Counted from the first letter of the stretch, positions 1-11,644 are shown. The stretch is DNA of 64,000 nucleotides from Notolepis coatsorum (GCA_963971535.1 OZ020599.1:98232356-98296355); one strand, 5' to 3'. A program made the numbers and translations. Notes: generated from the letters alone by a model not told the origin.

Positions 1-238
1 ATCAGGGCCCTGTCCCGAAGAGAGACCTAGCACCCACGCCCTAGCTGCTCGCAAGGCAGAGGAGATGGGCATAAGCAAGATGGTGTCCAATCTAACCAAG
101 CGAGACAGAGGCTGAGCTTATGCCTATCTGGTGACCTACTGTATATCAGTCAAATAGGAGTGAATGATTTCTGATCAAAATTCCTTGCTAGCTTCTGCTT
201 GTTACTACAATAAGGACGTGGATTAATACGATGTGTAT
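1..238. other. No recognisable feature
   Basis: No convincing coding sequence, RNA gene or repeat boundary is visible. The first hundred bases could be part of a repeat or of a neighbouring gene's untranslated DNA, but nothing supports either reading. Confidence 0.4.
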
Positions 239-470
239 TATGATTATGAATAGAATACAAGTACTTTATTAATCCCGACGGAAATTCAGAAGCAGAGATA
301 AACTCACAATAAACATTTATAGGCAGTCACAAATAAAAATACAGTCAAAGATATACATTCTAAAATATACAGTCCAAAAATGTACAGTAAAATGTCAAAT
401 GTACAGGAAGATATACACACAGATGATGATGTGGATGATTAAAATGCATATACAGTGCAAAATTCCCTAG
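239..470 (-). repeat. LINE 3'-end-like dispersed repeat
   Basis: The motif TACTTTATTAATCCC, followed by an A-rich stretch of CAGTAAAAT/ACAGTCAA-type words, resembles sequence that recurs at 20637-20790, 36300-36690 (inverted) and 63770-63900, where it reads TACTTTATTGATCCCC or its complement. It looks like the 3' part of a fish LINE. The family was recognised only by internal repetition and general familiarity. Confidence 0.4.
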
Positions 471-825
471 TGCAGAATTCATATAATTGTGATTTGTGAA
501 TGTGTTATTAAAAGTGAACAATGTATAATATCGGTGATTTGTGTTTTAAGTTTTCCCCAACTACGACCTGGGGGAAACATGTCAGATGAAAGCTTGGATC
601 AAGGAGGCCAATGGGTAAACTGGGGATCCTAAGTGAAAATGGCTGCCCTTTCCATTGAATCATGTTATGGTGGTTTGAACCAAACGTCATGGTTTCTTCT
701 CCTTGCTTGTGTGGCCCTGTTTAGGAAGCAGAACCTATTATAGAACTCTTTCCCTTGGAGTATGAGCTATATTTTAATCAGGTTTCCTGCAGGCAGCAGC
801 ATACCGTTTATACACAAACCTGCCC

Positions 826-902
826 ATGAATGAATGAATGAATGAATGAATGAATGAATGAATGAATGAATGAATGAATGAATGAATGAATGAATGAATG
901 AA
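826..902. repeat. (TGAA)n microsatellite
   Basis: An almost pure run of about 19 TGAA tetranucleotides. It directly abuts the copy of the LINE tail repeat that follows, so it is probably the expanded simple-sequence tail of that LINE insertion (other copies end in ATCA/TTGA repeats). Confidence 0.9.
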
Positions 903-1031
903 AACTTTATTAACAGATTGCAGAATGGGTACAGTACAGTACAGCTCAATACATACAATTGTTAAGGGGATGCAGACCAGAGAAAGACTTTCGTCTTGTT
1001 TACATCAGGGTCCCCCATTTTCAATTCATCG
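898..1031 (-). mobile_element. LINE 3'-end fragment (tail repeat copy 1)
   Basis: The sequence AACTTTATTAACAGATTGC, then GGGTACAGTACAGTACAGCTC, then AAGACTTTCGTCTTG, recurs at 7412-7542, 14437-14573 (inverted), 44365-44450 and 52451-52726. The 44365 copy continues upstream into a LINE reading frame on the minus strand, so these copies are best read as 5'-truncated insertions of that LINE. The end next to the TGAA run is the LINE 3' end. Confidence 0.6.
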
Positions 1032-1913
1032 TAAATGTACCTGTAAATGTAAATGTAAATGTACCCATGTACCTGACATTAATAATAGATGCACAGTTCA
1101 AAGAGTATTTTGCGCACATGTGGTATATATATTCTTAAAGAGGTTTTAAAGCATTGTTCTTTTCTATGGGCTGGAAAAAAATGTATTTTTGGGGAAGCAT
1201 GGGAATATAAATTGCAATACCAACATCCGCCAATAGGGGACAAGTGGCGTGTCGCCTGAATCAAATCAGCCCCCACGCAGCCAGGCCCCAGTCCGAGGAA
1301 TATTTACAAGCACAACAACCTTCATAGATTATTTTCTTTCTCCTGCCTGAAATGTTAACTCGTGTCATCTTATCGCACAGTCTGTGTCAGTGGACCCTAA
1401 GGTGGAGTGAGGGCCTAGCAGAAATGTGAGAAATTGTTTATTTTACTGGGGGTCACAGGCAGCATAATGCTTTCACTCTCTACAACTGCCCTACACTGTA
1501 ATCATAATAATCATAACTGTTTACCTCATACTATAGTCTACCCATATAACTCTGTACGATAGCATGTACAATAGTGCTGTATATACACTGTATACATATA
1601 TTTATACATTTATATTTACAGTATAGATACATACATATCTGTCTGAATATACCTGCATTATATAACCCTTATAACTCTGTATCATAGCATGTACATTAAT
1701 GCTGTATATACCGTATACATATACCTATTCTTACCGTATATATCTATCCACATCTGTCTGTACATACTGTACCTACATATAAACCTTTTTACTTGTCTGT
1801 AGATACTATATCTATATCTGTACATATCCCTTTACCTACTCTTACTAGTTACGCTGCTGGCCAGTATGACTTACTACAGTGTCCTCCTTATACATGATCA
1901 CTGTACATATTAT
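1032..1913. other. AT-rich non-coding DNA with a diverged tandem duplication
   Basis: No gene is seen. Around 1545-1615 and 1672-1735 the words TAACTCTGTA, CATAGCATGTACA and GTATACATATA recur in the same order. This suggests a diverged tandem duplication of about 120 bp, possibly part of a fish repeat tail. Confidence 0.4.
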
Positions 1914-2625
1914 GTCCAAGGCAGGGACGTGCACAGGACTTTAGAGGGGCAGGTGCTCAAAGGCTGAAAAGGGCACTATACCTGTGTGTGTTTTAACCGA
2001 GCGCGCGTTAAAACAAACACGTTTTTTAAGGGCCCTTTTCAGGCGGGGGGCCCCCTTTTTATGCTTTTTGGGGGGTTTTGGTGATCAAATATTGAACTAT
2101 AATAATCAGTGCAGGGGCTCACTTATCCTTGAAAGACACTTTTATCACTGACTTAAAAGGCCCATACATCTCCATAAATGTTCAGGGGGGAGGGAATAAG
2201 TGCTTACCCTACAGACCCCAAGAAGTGCTGTATATTCTGTATTGTTTAATATAAATGCATTTTTTATTCCAATCCCGATTTGTATTTGAGATTCCCAAAT
2301 CCCATCAGACTTGACTTCTTCGTGTCCCTCAGTGAGTATAATACCAGCATTCAACTGTATGCGCCACAGCGGTTTCTATAATCATCATCCACGCTATGCA
2401 TAAAATATATATGTCCGCGGAGAGGCACGCTGAGGAGGCCGTGCAAACTCTTTACCTAATATTTTGATTACATCCTGACATTTTTCAGTTGGAAGGGCAG
2501 TCTATATGCATAACGAAAACATTTAAAAAAAGAAATTTCAGAAAGGGCACTTTTTTTATGAGGCTCAAAAAGGCAGGTGCTCAAGCACCCCTTGGGCTCT
2601 ATGTGTGCACGTGCCTGGTCCAAGG
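1914..2625. mobile_element. Non-autonomous hAT element (MITE) with 8-bp TSD
   Basis: The element at 1922-2617 begins CAGGGACGTGCACA and ends TGTGCACGTGCCTG, an imperfect terminal inverted repeat of 14 bp. It is flanked on both sides by GTCCAAGG (1914-1921 and 2618-2625). An 8-bp duplication with CAG...CTG termini is the hAT signature. At 696 bp with no transposase frame it is non-autonomous. The subterminal word GGCAGGTGCTCAA is repeated near both ends. Confidence 0.85.
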
Positions 2626-3967
2626 TCCCCCCCCCCCCCCCAAAAAAAACAACAACAACCAAAAAACCACATACTTGCTGCTTTTAACGTCCTTCTCCTG
2701 TACATATCCTGGTTGATCATTTGCTCTATATTCTAGAAAATCTCCACTAAAAGGATGAGCGTGAAGTCCAAACTGCACGCATCATGGTGTTGTTGTCAGA
2801 CAGCACATAAATCAGACACATCAGGGCCTTTTATTAAACATTCATCATCTTAGAATGGAATGTCTCAGAAAAATGCCTCCTATGACCCCCCTTTAGTAGC
2901 CTCAGGCCCAAACCAACCAGACAATTCAAACAAATGTCCATGATTTGTAACCTTCAAGGTTGCCTCTGACTGGGCGCCGGGCTAGGTGGCGCAGTGGGCA
3001 AGGCGCTCGCCACCAACGCAGGAGATGCTGGGTTCAAGCCCAGCTCTCTGCGTTGCTACCAGCTTGGCTGGTCGTTCATACTAATACAATTGGCAGTGTT
3101 AGGGGGTGGGAAGCTGGTGGGTGGGGATCGGACGTTGTGGACAGCGACTCCTACAGGTCGGTTGGTGCGCCTGCGCAGTAGAATCAGGAAGCGACGGGGG
3201 CGGCGGCGTGTCCCTCCCACGCAGACCCTCGCCGCTGAGAGATCGTGCTGTGCAGGTGAAAAGATGTGACGGCTGCCTCCTCGAGTACCGGAGGGAGGGG
3301 ACACGCAGGGTGTGAACAACTACCTGGCGTTCTATCGCCACGCTCTAAGACAAACTCTAACCTTAACCAACTTCGAAGAGTGCCTAAGCTTAACCAGTGT
3401 AGATAGAAACAGGCGTCGGCCAATCAGAGAGCGTCTCCGAGAAATGCGGCTAGGTTTGGTAATCACGCGGGGGAGCTAGGAGGGCCATGGCTCCCCTAGA
3501 CGAGACATCAGCTCCCCTGAAAACATGATTTGTGAATTTTTGGGGGGGTCTCTAAAATACTGACAATAAATGCTATTTTTGCCATGCATTTCAAATTTGT
3601 CTGTAATTTTCTGTATCGTCATCATCGTGTATAATGCGTAAAATTCTGCTATTTTGATGTATGATTCATGATTTGCGCACTAATTCACCGTTGGTTCAAT
3701 AGATGGTGACATGCATGCTATTCTTGCAATTACCATTGGGAGTGTGGCGGCGCTGCAGCCCGCAGGCACAAATCAAACTTCCCCCGCCGTTTTAAAAGAA
3801 AGAAAATACAGGTATTCAGGATAATGTTGAAAGTTAAAAGAAAAATCAAAGAAGTAAGCCTTCTAACCAATTTTGGTTTTACAAAGAAGGCGAAGCAGCC
3901 AATGGACTCGACTGAGCAGAGCCGGTAGGAGCATACTTCTTCAATCGCAGACCATTTTAAATTGACT

Positions 3968-4794
3968 GCTGGCGACAGGCCCGGACTGGCCATCGGGAGC
4001 ACCGGGAGTTTTCCCGGTGGCCTGGCCTGCACAGATAAAAAAAAAAAAATTATAAAAAAAAGGCCATTGTTTCTAGTTGTGGCGGCGGCGCGGCGCGATA
4101 GTTAGATAACCTAGATGGGTGGGGAACAACCAGGATTTCACTGTCTGCGTCAGAGTTGGAGAACTATCTGACTCTCTCTCACGCAGATCACACACACACA
4201 ATGGAGCCGTGCTGCCGCTTGTGATTGGTGGAGGCGGGACCAGGCGATACAACTGATTGACAGCGGAGGCGGCGAATGGAATGGCAGACAGCACTCAGAT
4301 GCAGAATAACAGCCAGGCAATGAGCCAGGTAGTGAGGGACTCGGGAGAGATACAGTAGAGCGAAAGTCAATTAACGTTGATGTCAAGATGGACAGTGGAA
4401 GAAAGAGAAAGGGTGGATGAGAGAGGGATAAAACAAAGAAAAAGAAAGGCCCTTACAGGAGAGAGTGGTTAACTGTATTATAATAGTAAATAGAAAAATA
4501 TGTTGTGCTCTTGCTTTTTTCTTTTTGAAGGTGGAGAGAGTAGCATTGCTAGTGCCACAACAGTTTTATTTGAGGTCCATAACAGTACATTGTACTAAGC
4601 AATTGTTGGCTCATTAGTTTGTGATTCACATGCACTAAAATTCACCAGAATGCAGGAAATTAAGTCTTTGTAACAAAAAAATTCCTAGTGGGGGACCCCC
4701 AGACCCCCCGCTTAAAAAGTGGCCTGACTGGGACTATATTTCGCGCTATATCTCCCGGTATGAATTATTTCCCCAGTCCGGCCCTGGCTGGCGA
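3968..4794. mobile_element. Non-autonomous hAT MITE nested in hAT-1
   Basis: The element at 3976-4786 starts CAGGCCCGGACTGG and ends CCAGTCCGGCCCTG. It is flanked by GCTGGCGA at 3968-3975 and 4787-4794. The 811 bp contain no convincing coding sequence. It interrupts hAT-1 just upstream of that element's transposase-like exon. Confidence 0.85.
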
Positions 4795-4821
4795 CGCTAA
4801 CAACCTGCTGCGGACATGCAG

Positions 4822-4982
4822 GTTTTGAGAATTGGGCAGATCTTCACCATCAGGGTAATTTTAATGCTGTAAAAGCAGTCTGGAATAACTACCCTGCTTT
4901 AGCGCGCCACTTTAAAACAGCAAGTGAGGACGCCTCCCGCAGGCAGCTGCTCCCAGGCCTTTGTGGTCGCTTCTGTGTTAAG
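4822..4982 (+). pseudogene. hAT transposase exon fragment
   Basis: An open stretch is bounded by an acceptor-like ACATGCAG and a donor GTAAGA. It reads with residues AVKAVWNNYPALARHFKTAS and then EDASRRQLL, GLCGRFC. The pattern W-N-x-Y-P-A-L-x-x-H-F-x-x-A-S-E-D is typical of the mid region of fish hAT-type (zinc-finger MYM/KIAA1586-like) transposases. No further exons in frame were found nearby, so this is the remnant coding part of hAT-1. The assignment rests on motif recognition, not a search. Confidence 0.55.
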
Positions 4983-5159
4983 GTAAGACCTACTTTTCCT
5001 AATTACAGTAACTGTATTATTATCATTATTGCTCATTTATAAAATGTCTATGGTATGATTATTGTGCGTTGGTGGTTACATGCGCAGCTGCGCTTGTCTC
5101 GTGCGGCTCTCACCCTGTCTTTTAGTACTGACCATGGTGCTGACTGGTGTGATAATGTT

Positions 5160-5522
5160 AATAATAATGGATTGGATTTATATAGCGCTCTTCGTGACAC
5201 CCCAGTGACCCCAGAGCGCTTCACAGAGTCCATTATTCGTTCATACACAGTCATACCGGTGGTGGTAAGCTACAATTGCAGCCAGAGCTGCCCTGAGGCA
5301 GACTCACGGAAGCGTGGCGAATAATCAACGCCTACGGCCCCTCCGACCACCACCAACATTCATTCACATGCATACACATTCATATGAGGCAAGTAGGTTA
5401 AGTGTCTTGCCCAAGGACACAACGGCAGTGGGATGGACATAGGCTTGAGCGGGATTCGAACCACCAACCCTTCGATCATTTTACGACGCGCTCTACCCCT
5501 GAGCCACGCCGCCACGCCGCCC
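5160..5522 (-). mobile_element. tRNA-head SINE with L2-like tail (family B), copy 1
   Basis: On the minus strand the unit starts with a tRNA-like head (GTGGCTCAGGGGTAGAGCGC, then GGTTCGAATCCCGC, a good B box). It ends in GAGCGCTATATAAATCC, followed by an ATT-type run. The same tail (GCGCTATATAAAT) ends the L2-like LINE near 15975, suggesting L2 supplies the machinery in trans. Other copies lie at 11382-11640, 26985-27130 and 50296-50548. Confidence 0.7.
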
Positions 5523-6926
5523 CACATGTTGCATTTGCCTATAATAATGTTAGACTCGATGTGTTTGGTCGTTGACTTGTTGTTCGGTATTGGTTCATCC
5601 GTGTGTTTATGTGTAAATAGGACTGTTGTGTGTGAATTTTAGTGTTGGATCAGAGGGGTTATTCTGAGCATGTGTATTTCAATCATAGCTGTCAACATTG
5701 GGATTTGAAAAAACTGGAGATTTTGCCCCCGCCCCCCTCCCCGCCCCCTCCCAATGTAGTCTCCTCCCCCTCGTATGTATATATTTTCTGTTAGGATGTT
5801 TGTTGACAGCTGCTCTCTGCTGAGCTGCCTCGTCGCTGCCATCTGCTGGTCAAAACCTGTATGTACCCAAGGGCTGGGTGAACTACTAATTGCTTCATTA
5901 AATTAATCAGATACCTGGCTGAAAGTGAAATGCTGTGTACATCCCTGCATTAAATGAATGGAAGTGTCAGTGTTTCTGTAGAGGAGATGTAACGCCTGCT
6001 CTTGTCGGCACTGTGCAGCCGTGGAATCGCAAGGCCATAGATTTAGAATAGATATAGAAAGGGCACATTGTGGTGTATCATAATTAATTTGTTGAATACA
6101 ATAGGATTTTTATATAGTTGACACAAATTAAGGAATATTTACACTAAGATCTCTTTTACCTCTTATTTAATTCATTCATTAATTTAATTGTAGGTACTGT
6201 TTATATTGTACATAGTCCTGTGTGTTGTATATTGTGTCCTATGTTACTTTTGTGTTTATTGTCTCTTTCTATATACACCGTGGGAAGGGGGGCACGTAAT
6301 TGAATTTTTCTGTATATCTTGCACAAATTGGAAAATGACAAAGTTGACTTTGACTTTTAACATGTGTCTATAGTGTCAGACACTAATTGTAATGTTAAAA
6401 ACGGATACTGCTGTAATATAAAGTGAAATTGTACCATGCCTCAATGTATCAACTTTAAACATACACTAAATGTTAATGTTAGAAATGTTCATTTCCATTA
6501 TTTCCACCATGTGCAACATAACAGCAATGTCCATTCTATCAACTCCAAATCTGTGCTATGAGCTCAATTCTCCCGGTGCATGCAGAAGTAGAATTGCTGT
6601 CTTGTTTTGGATGAAATGTGATATTTTATTTTATTTTATTTTATTAGACATTTAAAAAAAAATACAAGATTACAGAAAAACGTCAAGGATGCTACACAAA
6701 AAAGTCAAGACTTATTTCCATTGTGGTCCTTGATATAGATAAAGATATAAAGATATTGTTTCATTGTGTATTGATTAACTTTACATTTGCGCTTCATTAC
6801 TTTACAAAAGTTATACTGGCACATGGGTCTAATACAGCAATGGATTATGGGTTTCATATGGGTACCCATATGGGATTATGGGTAAATGCAACGTTAAAGC
6901 AGTGCCAATGTAAGACTGACTTTAAT

Positions 6927-8027
6927 CAGGGGTGTCAAACTCATTTTCACAGAGGGCCACATCAGCATTATGGTTGCCCTCAAAGGGCCAAAGACCGTAT
7001 AAATGTTAATGTAATGTAAAATAAATGTAGCTACTCATTTACATATTGTTAAACATGTTGTTTCTGTATTTATTACTTATTCAAGTTATACATATTGCAT
7101 TTGCATAGATGTAAAAATATATGTTAGCTTATGTTATTTTAACAAATAATTTTAGTTGATCAGAACTCCATATTACTCCATCAATCAATGATCAAACCAT
7201 TCAAGTAAATAACAAAGAAGAATATCATCAAATACAAGCTATGACATTAAGTTTGTTCAAAACCTTTTTGTCACAGTCAAGAGGGGCATAACTAACAACT
7301 GTGAGCTGCAAAGAACACGTGGGACAGATGTAGCAGATGTTACAAAAACAAATGGCTGCACACAACCTTGCAGAGGCCATACGTCCAACTAATGGAAGAT
7401 AGTTTAATTAACTTGAATTAACAGATTGCAGAATGGGTACAGTACAGTACAGCTCAATACACACAATTGTTAAGGGGATGCAGACCAGAGAAAGACTTTT
7501 GACTTGTTTACATCAGGGTCCCCCATTTTCAATTCGTAATGAAATTGCTATTATGTGTCTGCATGAACACAGAACTGTAACTGTACTCAAAAATAACAAA
7601 ATAAGGGTTGTCTCAGTTCACAACTATATTGGTCAAGTTTTGGGTGGGACTTGTTTGCGTCCCTACAGCTTCTTATTCAATTGAGCGAGATACTCGGTTA
7701 TGTCACACAGCCAGTTTGCATCTGACAGTTCAGACAATATTTCTTCAACCCTTTGTTACCTATTCCGCCTGGATCTTTTTTGTATTTTGGGCTGTAAAAT
7801 TGTCAAAGAATGTCTGAGGAGTAAGTGCTTTTGGCTTTTTTCCTTTGTTACTTCATCAATACCTCAGATATTCAACATACATGTATGTGTAAGAATGTGT
7901 AATAACAATTTTTTAACCCAAGATTAATGTTAAATTTATTTTTTTATTTACCAGAGCTCTTGGGGGGCCACATCAAATGATGTGGCGAGCTACATTTGGC
8001 CCGCGGGCCATGAGTTTGACACATATG
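6927..8027. mobile_element. hAT-like MITE nested in hAT-2
   Basis: The left end CAGGGGTGTCAAACTCATTT and the right end ATGAGTTTGACACATATG form an inverted terminal repeat, with the right terminus mutated from the expected CCCTG. Flanking octamers (ACTTTAAT and CTTTACAT) are only partly alike, so the target duplication has decayed or the ends are slightly misplaced. A LINE tail fragment (7412-7542) is inserted inside. Confidence 0.6.
7412..7542 (-). mobile_element. LINE 3'-end fragment (tail repeat copy 2)
   Basis: Nearly the same as 898-1031, including GGGTACAGTACAGTACAGCTC and GGGATGCAGACCAGAG. It is the innermost layer of the nested stack at 2959-8782. Confidence 0.6.
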
Positions 8028-8914
8028 CTTTACATTAAACAAATGACAATAATATAGTATAAAGTAGGGTATTATTTGGACTAAAGAATGGTGTTGTCTC
8101 ACCCTACTCGCATGTTGAGGGAGAGCACCATACATTATACACTGAGAAACCACGGCCGAGAGTGAGCTCTCCAGGAACAAACCCCACTTTGCTCGACAGC
8201 TTTCTCGGCAACCGTCTTCCGGTCTGACTTCCTCTGCTAACCTTCTAATATACACTGCTGCCACCTGTCGTCACGGAGGGGAATTGCAGCCATTTTGTAT
8301 AAATAAAAACTGGAAAAATACGGGAACATATTGGGAGGACGGCGGGAGAGAAGGTTGAAATACGGGAGAATCCCTGGAAAAACGGGAGGGTTGACAGGTA
8401 TGATTTCAATATGTGCGTCTTCATCATGCATGCATGCAGACCTGTGTGGTGTGGACTATGTGTGGTTCTGTAACGTTACTCATACCTATAGCCTATGTCA
8501 GCATTGCAAGCGTCACAGTAAAGTCCTCCCTGTGAGGCCCGCGCAGCGCTGCTGCCCCCCCCCCCCCCAAAATATAATGAGCTCCCCCGAAGACCATGGT
8601 ATGGTTCGCACACTGGGGACACGTGATGCAAGGCTTCGTCCACATTGCAGCCGGCTTGTGGGAGGCATGGCCTAACAACGTTCGAGACAGGGGAGGGTAG
8701 AATTGGACAATACGAAATTGGGGAAGGGAGAAAAATAGAAAATGGGGAGAAAAAGTAGATAAAAAAGAAGTTGCCTCTGACTTGTTTTACAGGGCTTGTG
8801 CATCTGCTATGTGTTTTTCTCAGGTCAGATAAATCAATATGCACTAACTTCTATGTCCTGAAATCACACACATACAGAACAGAGAAAGCCAAACACTGCC
8901 AAACAATAACATTA

Positions 8915-9010
8915 CATTTTACATTTACATTTAGGCATTTAGCTGACACTTTTATCCAAAGCGACTTACAAGTTCTGTACGACAAGTTAGCAGGAAAGTG
9001 AAAGGGTACA
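8915..9010 (+). repeat. Teleost dispersed repeat (AAAGCGACTTACA type)
   Basis: Contains TTTAGCTGACACTTTTATCC followed by AAAGCGACTTACA, a phrase very common in teleost genomes. Degenerate pieces occur at 10480-10500 and 20365-20395 (TTTGGATAAAAGC). It is preceded by a short TTACATTTACATTTA run. The parent family is not assigned. Confidence 0.55.
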
Positions 9011-9351
9011 ACTCTTTCAGCTGAGTAACAATGTTGAAAGTGTTGAAACTTGAGTGCTGCAGTGTTGAGTGCATAGTAGTAGTAGAGACATATTAATATT
9101 AGGATTCGGAAGAGTGCAGGATAGAAGACAGTAAAAAGGTTTGTTCTTTTATTTAAATTTTTTTCTAATTTCAGAGAGTCCAAGCCCTACTAGAGTCTAA
9201 CCATGAACCCCAACTAGGAAGATTTCACATGGCAACGAGGGCAGCTGGAGTATCTGTACTTAATTAACAGAGTGCTTAGGCAGCAGGCTTTGGATGGGGG
9301 GGGGGGGGGGGGGGTGGAGTCGTTCACCCAGATGAAGGCGCAGAGAGATCT

Positions 9352-9478
9352 CGACTTATCTCAAACTCTGTCCTCTTTTCTCGATTCCGCAATCACAACT
9401 GTTGCTTTGTTTGTCCGAGGAAAGCGACAGTTGTGATTGGAGGATCAGGAAAAGAGGGCAGAGTTTGAGACAGGTCAT
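9352..9478. repeat. Short palindromic repeat related to the TAF11 exon-3 acceptor
   Basis: Two arms of about 60 bp are inverted around 9412. They contain CCTCTTTTCTCGATTCC, AATCACAACTGT and, on the complement, CCTCGGACAAACAAAG. Half-copies occur at 44445-44520 and at 15676-15745, the latter ending at the splice acceptor of TAF11 exon 3. A run of about 19 G lies just upstream (9296-9314). Confidence 0.7.
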
Positions 9479-9486
9479 CTGGTGGG

Positions 9487-9985
9487 CACCATCTTATTTT
9501 TGATCTACTTTTTCTCCCCCTTTTTCTGTATTTGTCTCCTATCCCAATTTTAGTCGTTATGCCAATTCCCTTCCCTCCCTTCCTGGTCGTTGCGTGCATT
9601 TGCCCCCCACTTGCCGGTCTAGGGAGGGTTGAAGACTATCACACATTTCTCCTCCGATACATGCGGAGTCAGCCAGCCACTTCTTTTCACCTGACAGCGA
9701 GGACTCTCATTGGGTGAGTGTAACGTGTGGGACAGTGGGAGGATCACACTACCTCACCCAGATCCCTTCCTCGCTGAGCAGGCGCCCCGACCGACCTGTA
9801 GGAGTCGCTGTTTAGTACAACGACCAGGATACATACCCCACCGGCTTCCCACCCGCTGACACTGCCAATTGTGTCAGTATGGATGACCGACCAAGCCGGA
9901 GGTACCGCAGCTGGATTCGATCCCACTGTCTCTGCGGTGGTAGGCAGACGCTTAGTCCACTGCGCTACCCGGCCGCCCACCATCT
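9487..9985 (-). mobile_element. SINE family A, copy 2
   Basis: The element at 9495-9977 reads on the minus strand from a GGCGGCCGGGTAGCGCAGTG head to a GGGGGAGAAAAAGTAGATC tail. A short target duplication, CACCATCT, is seen at 9487-9494 and 9978-9985. Confidence 0.8.
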
Positions 9986-10757
9986 CTGCCATTGTTGAAA
10001 TCAAATGCCCTTGTGGAGTGCGGGATATGACCGACGTGGAGGCTATGAAGACTAAAACTCCTTTGTCAATGACGAGGGTGGTAATTGCTATTTATGTCAG
10101 GACCGAAATGAAGGCCAGCTCCACATTGACACAAGGACAGACCGGCTACTTTATAGTGTGAACTAGAAAAGACAGCATTATCATCGCCATACAACAGGAA
10201 TGTTGGCAGACAAACTTGGAGCTTGTTGAGGCCATTTTCAAGACTCAAAAACTAACATCCTTGCGGTCTTTTACTATTATGTACTATGATACTAGTCTAT
10301 ACTACTATCTCCTGTGTACTATGATACTACGCCTATACTACTACCCTCTATGTTAATATGTCTATACTACTATGCATTCAGAGGGAAATACCCAAGTTTG
10401 GCACTGCTAGACGAACAATACCACTTACCCTTAGCTGCTAGTATAAGCTGACTTGTTGTACACAATTTGTAAGTTGCTTTGGATAAAAGCATCAGCTTCA
10501 ATTAAAATTGTGTCTTCTTTTATTCATGCAAAATGTTATTTGGAATAATACAGTATATACTGTTTTTTGTCAAGAGTATAATAATGTCAAGTGGTCTAGT
10601 GGTGCCAGATTGTATGATGAGAACTGTTCTTTATAGAGCTTATTCTGCTTGGAATAATGCTCCCCATCAACATCAGACAGACCAAGAGTAGATTCTCTTT
10701 TAAAGAGTTACTAAAACAACAATGTATGATTCTCATATATATCTCATTGTGTTTTTT

Positions 10758-11265
10758 CTGTTTTGGAACTTTTTTTTTTTTTTATCCACTTTTTCTCCCA
10801 TTTTCTATATTTTTCTCCCATCCCAATTTCGTATCATCCAATTCAACCCTCCCCTGTCACGAACGCTGTTTCTTGCCTCCCACAAGCCGGCTGCAATGTG
10901 GACTAAGTCATACATAGCACAAGTCCCCTCCGGTACTTGAGGTAACAGCAGTCGCATCTTTTCACCTGCGCAGCTCGATCTCTCAGTGGCGAGGAGTAAC
11001 GCGTGGGAGGCTCACGCTGCCCCCGACACTTCCTGATTCTACTGCGCAGGCACACCAACCGACCTGTAGGAGTCGCTGTCCACAACGCCCGATCCCCACC
11101 CATCAGTTTCCCACCCCCTAATACGGCCAATGTGTATTAGTACGGACGACCAGCTAAACTGAAAGCAAATGTGGAGCGCTGGGCTCGAACAGGCGAGCCC
11201 AGCGTCTCCAGATTTCGTGGCGAGCGCCTTGCCCACTACGCCACGTAGCCGCCCTGTTTTGGAAC
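10758..11265 (-). mobile_element. SINE family A, copy 3
   Basis: The element at 10770-11253 (minus strand) has the tRNA-like head GGCGGCTACGTGGCGTAGTG and an A-rich tail. It is flanked by the 12-bp duplication CTGTTTTGGAAC at 10758-10769 and 11254-11265. Confidence 0.85.
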
Positions 11266-11381
11266 CTTTCAATGTTTTTCTTTTGTTTGTGTAGGTCACT
11301 ATTGTTTATTGTTTCGCATCTAGTTATTTAATTTATTTTCTGATCTTTATATTTAGCCTGTTTTGTCTTATTAATATAGTG

Positions 11382-11640
11382 TAAATGGTAAACGGCTGCA
11401 TTTATATAGCGCTTTTAACCAAAGCGCTTTACAGTGTGTTCCTCATATTTGACTCATTCACTCACACACCAACGGTGGGGGCAACCATGCAAGGTGCCAA
11501 CCTGCTCATCGGGAGCAATTAGGGGTTAAGTGTCTTGCTCAAGGACACATCAACATGGTGCCTGGAGGAGGAGCGGGAATCGAACCCGGAACCTCCGGAT
11601 AACCAGACGAATGCTCTACCTACCGAGCCACTGTCGCCCT
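11382..11640 (-). mobile_element. tRNA-head SINE (family B), copy 2
   Basis: On minus it begins AGGGCGACAGTGGCTCGGTA with the B box GGTTCGATTCCCGC, and ends GCGCTATATAAATGCAGCC. It includes AAGTGTCTTGCTCAAGGACA on the plus strand, a widely recurring word in teleost SINEs of this kind. Confidence 0.75.
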
Positions 11641-11644
11641 GTTA

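Larger units (their letters stand above)
5676..8410. mobile_element. Second hAT element nested in hAT-1 (hAT-2)
   Basis: The element at 5684-8402 begins CATAGCTGTCAAC and ends GTTGACAGGTATG (reverse complement CATACCTGTCAAC). It is flanked by ATTTCAAT on both sides (5676-5683 and 8403-8410). Its 2.7 kb hold further insertions, including a hAT-like MITE at about 6927-8027. No transposase frame was recognised. Confidence 0.8.
3298..8623. mobile_element. hAT DNA transposon inserted in the SINE (hAT-1)
   Basis: The element spans 3306-8615, starting CAGGGTGTGAAC and ending (reverse complement) CAGTGTGCGAAC, with GGGACACG duplicated at 3298-3305 and 8616-8623. An 8-bp target duplication and CA-rich inverted ends are hAT features. 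It carries one recognisable transposase-like exon (4822-4982) and is heavily interrupted by later insertions: a MITE at 3976-4786, a tRNA SINE near 5160, and hAT-2 at 5684-8402. It is not capable of coding as it stands. Confidence 0.8.
2959..8782 (+). mobile_element. tRNA-derived SINE (family A) split by a 5.3 kb hAT insertion
   Basis: The 5' half of a family-A SINE (2972-3305, tRNA-like head with an A-box-like TGGCGCAGTGGG and a B-box-like GGTTCAAGCCC) and the 3' half (8624-8769, ending GAGAAAAAGTAGATAAAAAA) belong to one insertion. The target duplication GTTGCCTCTGACT flanks the outer ends at 2959-2971 and 8770-8782. The interior break coincides exactly with an 8-bp duplication, GGGACACG, made by the hAT element inserted into it. 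Compared with the intact family-A copy at 21426-21890, the two halves together cover nearly the whole unit. Confidence 0.85.

Noticed and set aside
2972..3060. Functional tRNA gene suggested by A/B-box-like motifs
   Set aside because: The same sequence heads a dozen dispersed SINE copies, lacks a convincing cloverleaf and is followed by the SINE body.
3099..3341. Overlapping small open frames on both strands near 3 kb
   Set aside because: They fall in the conserved GC-rich body of SINE family A and recur with every copy. No protein family likeness.
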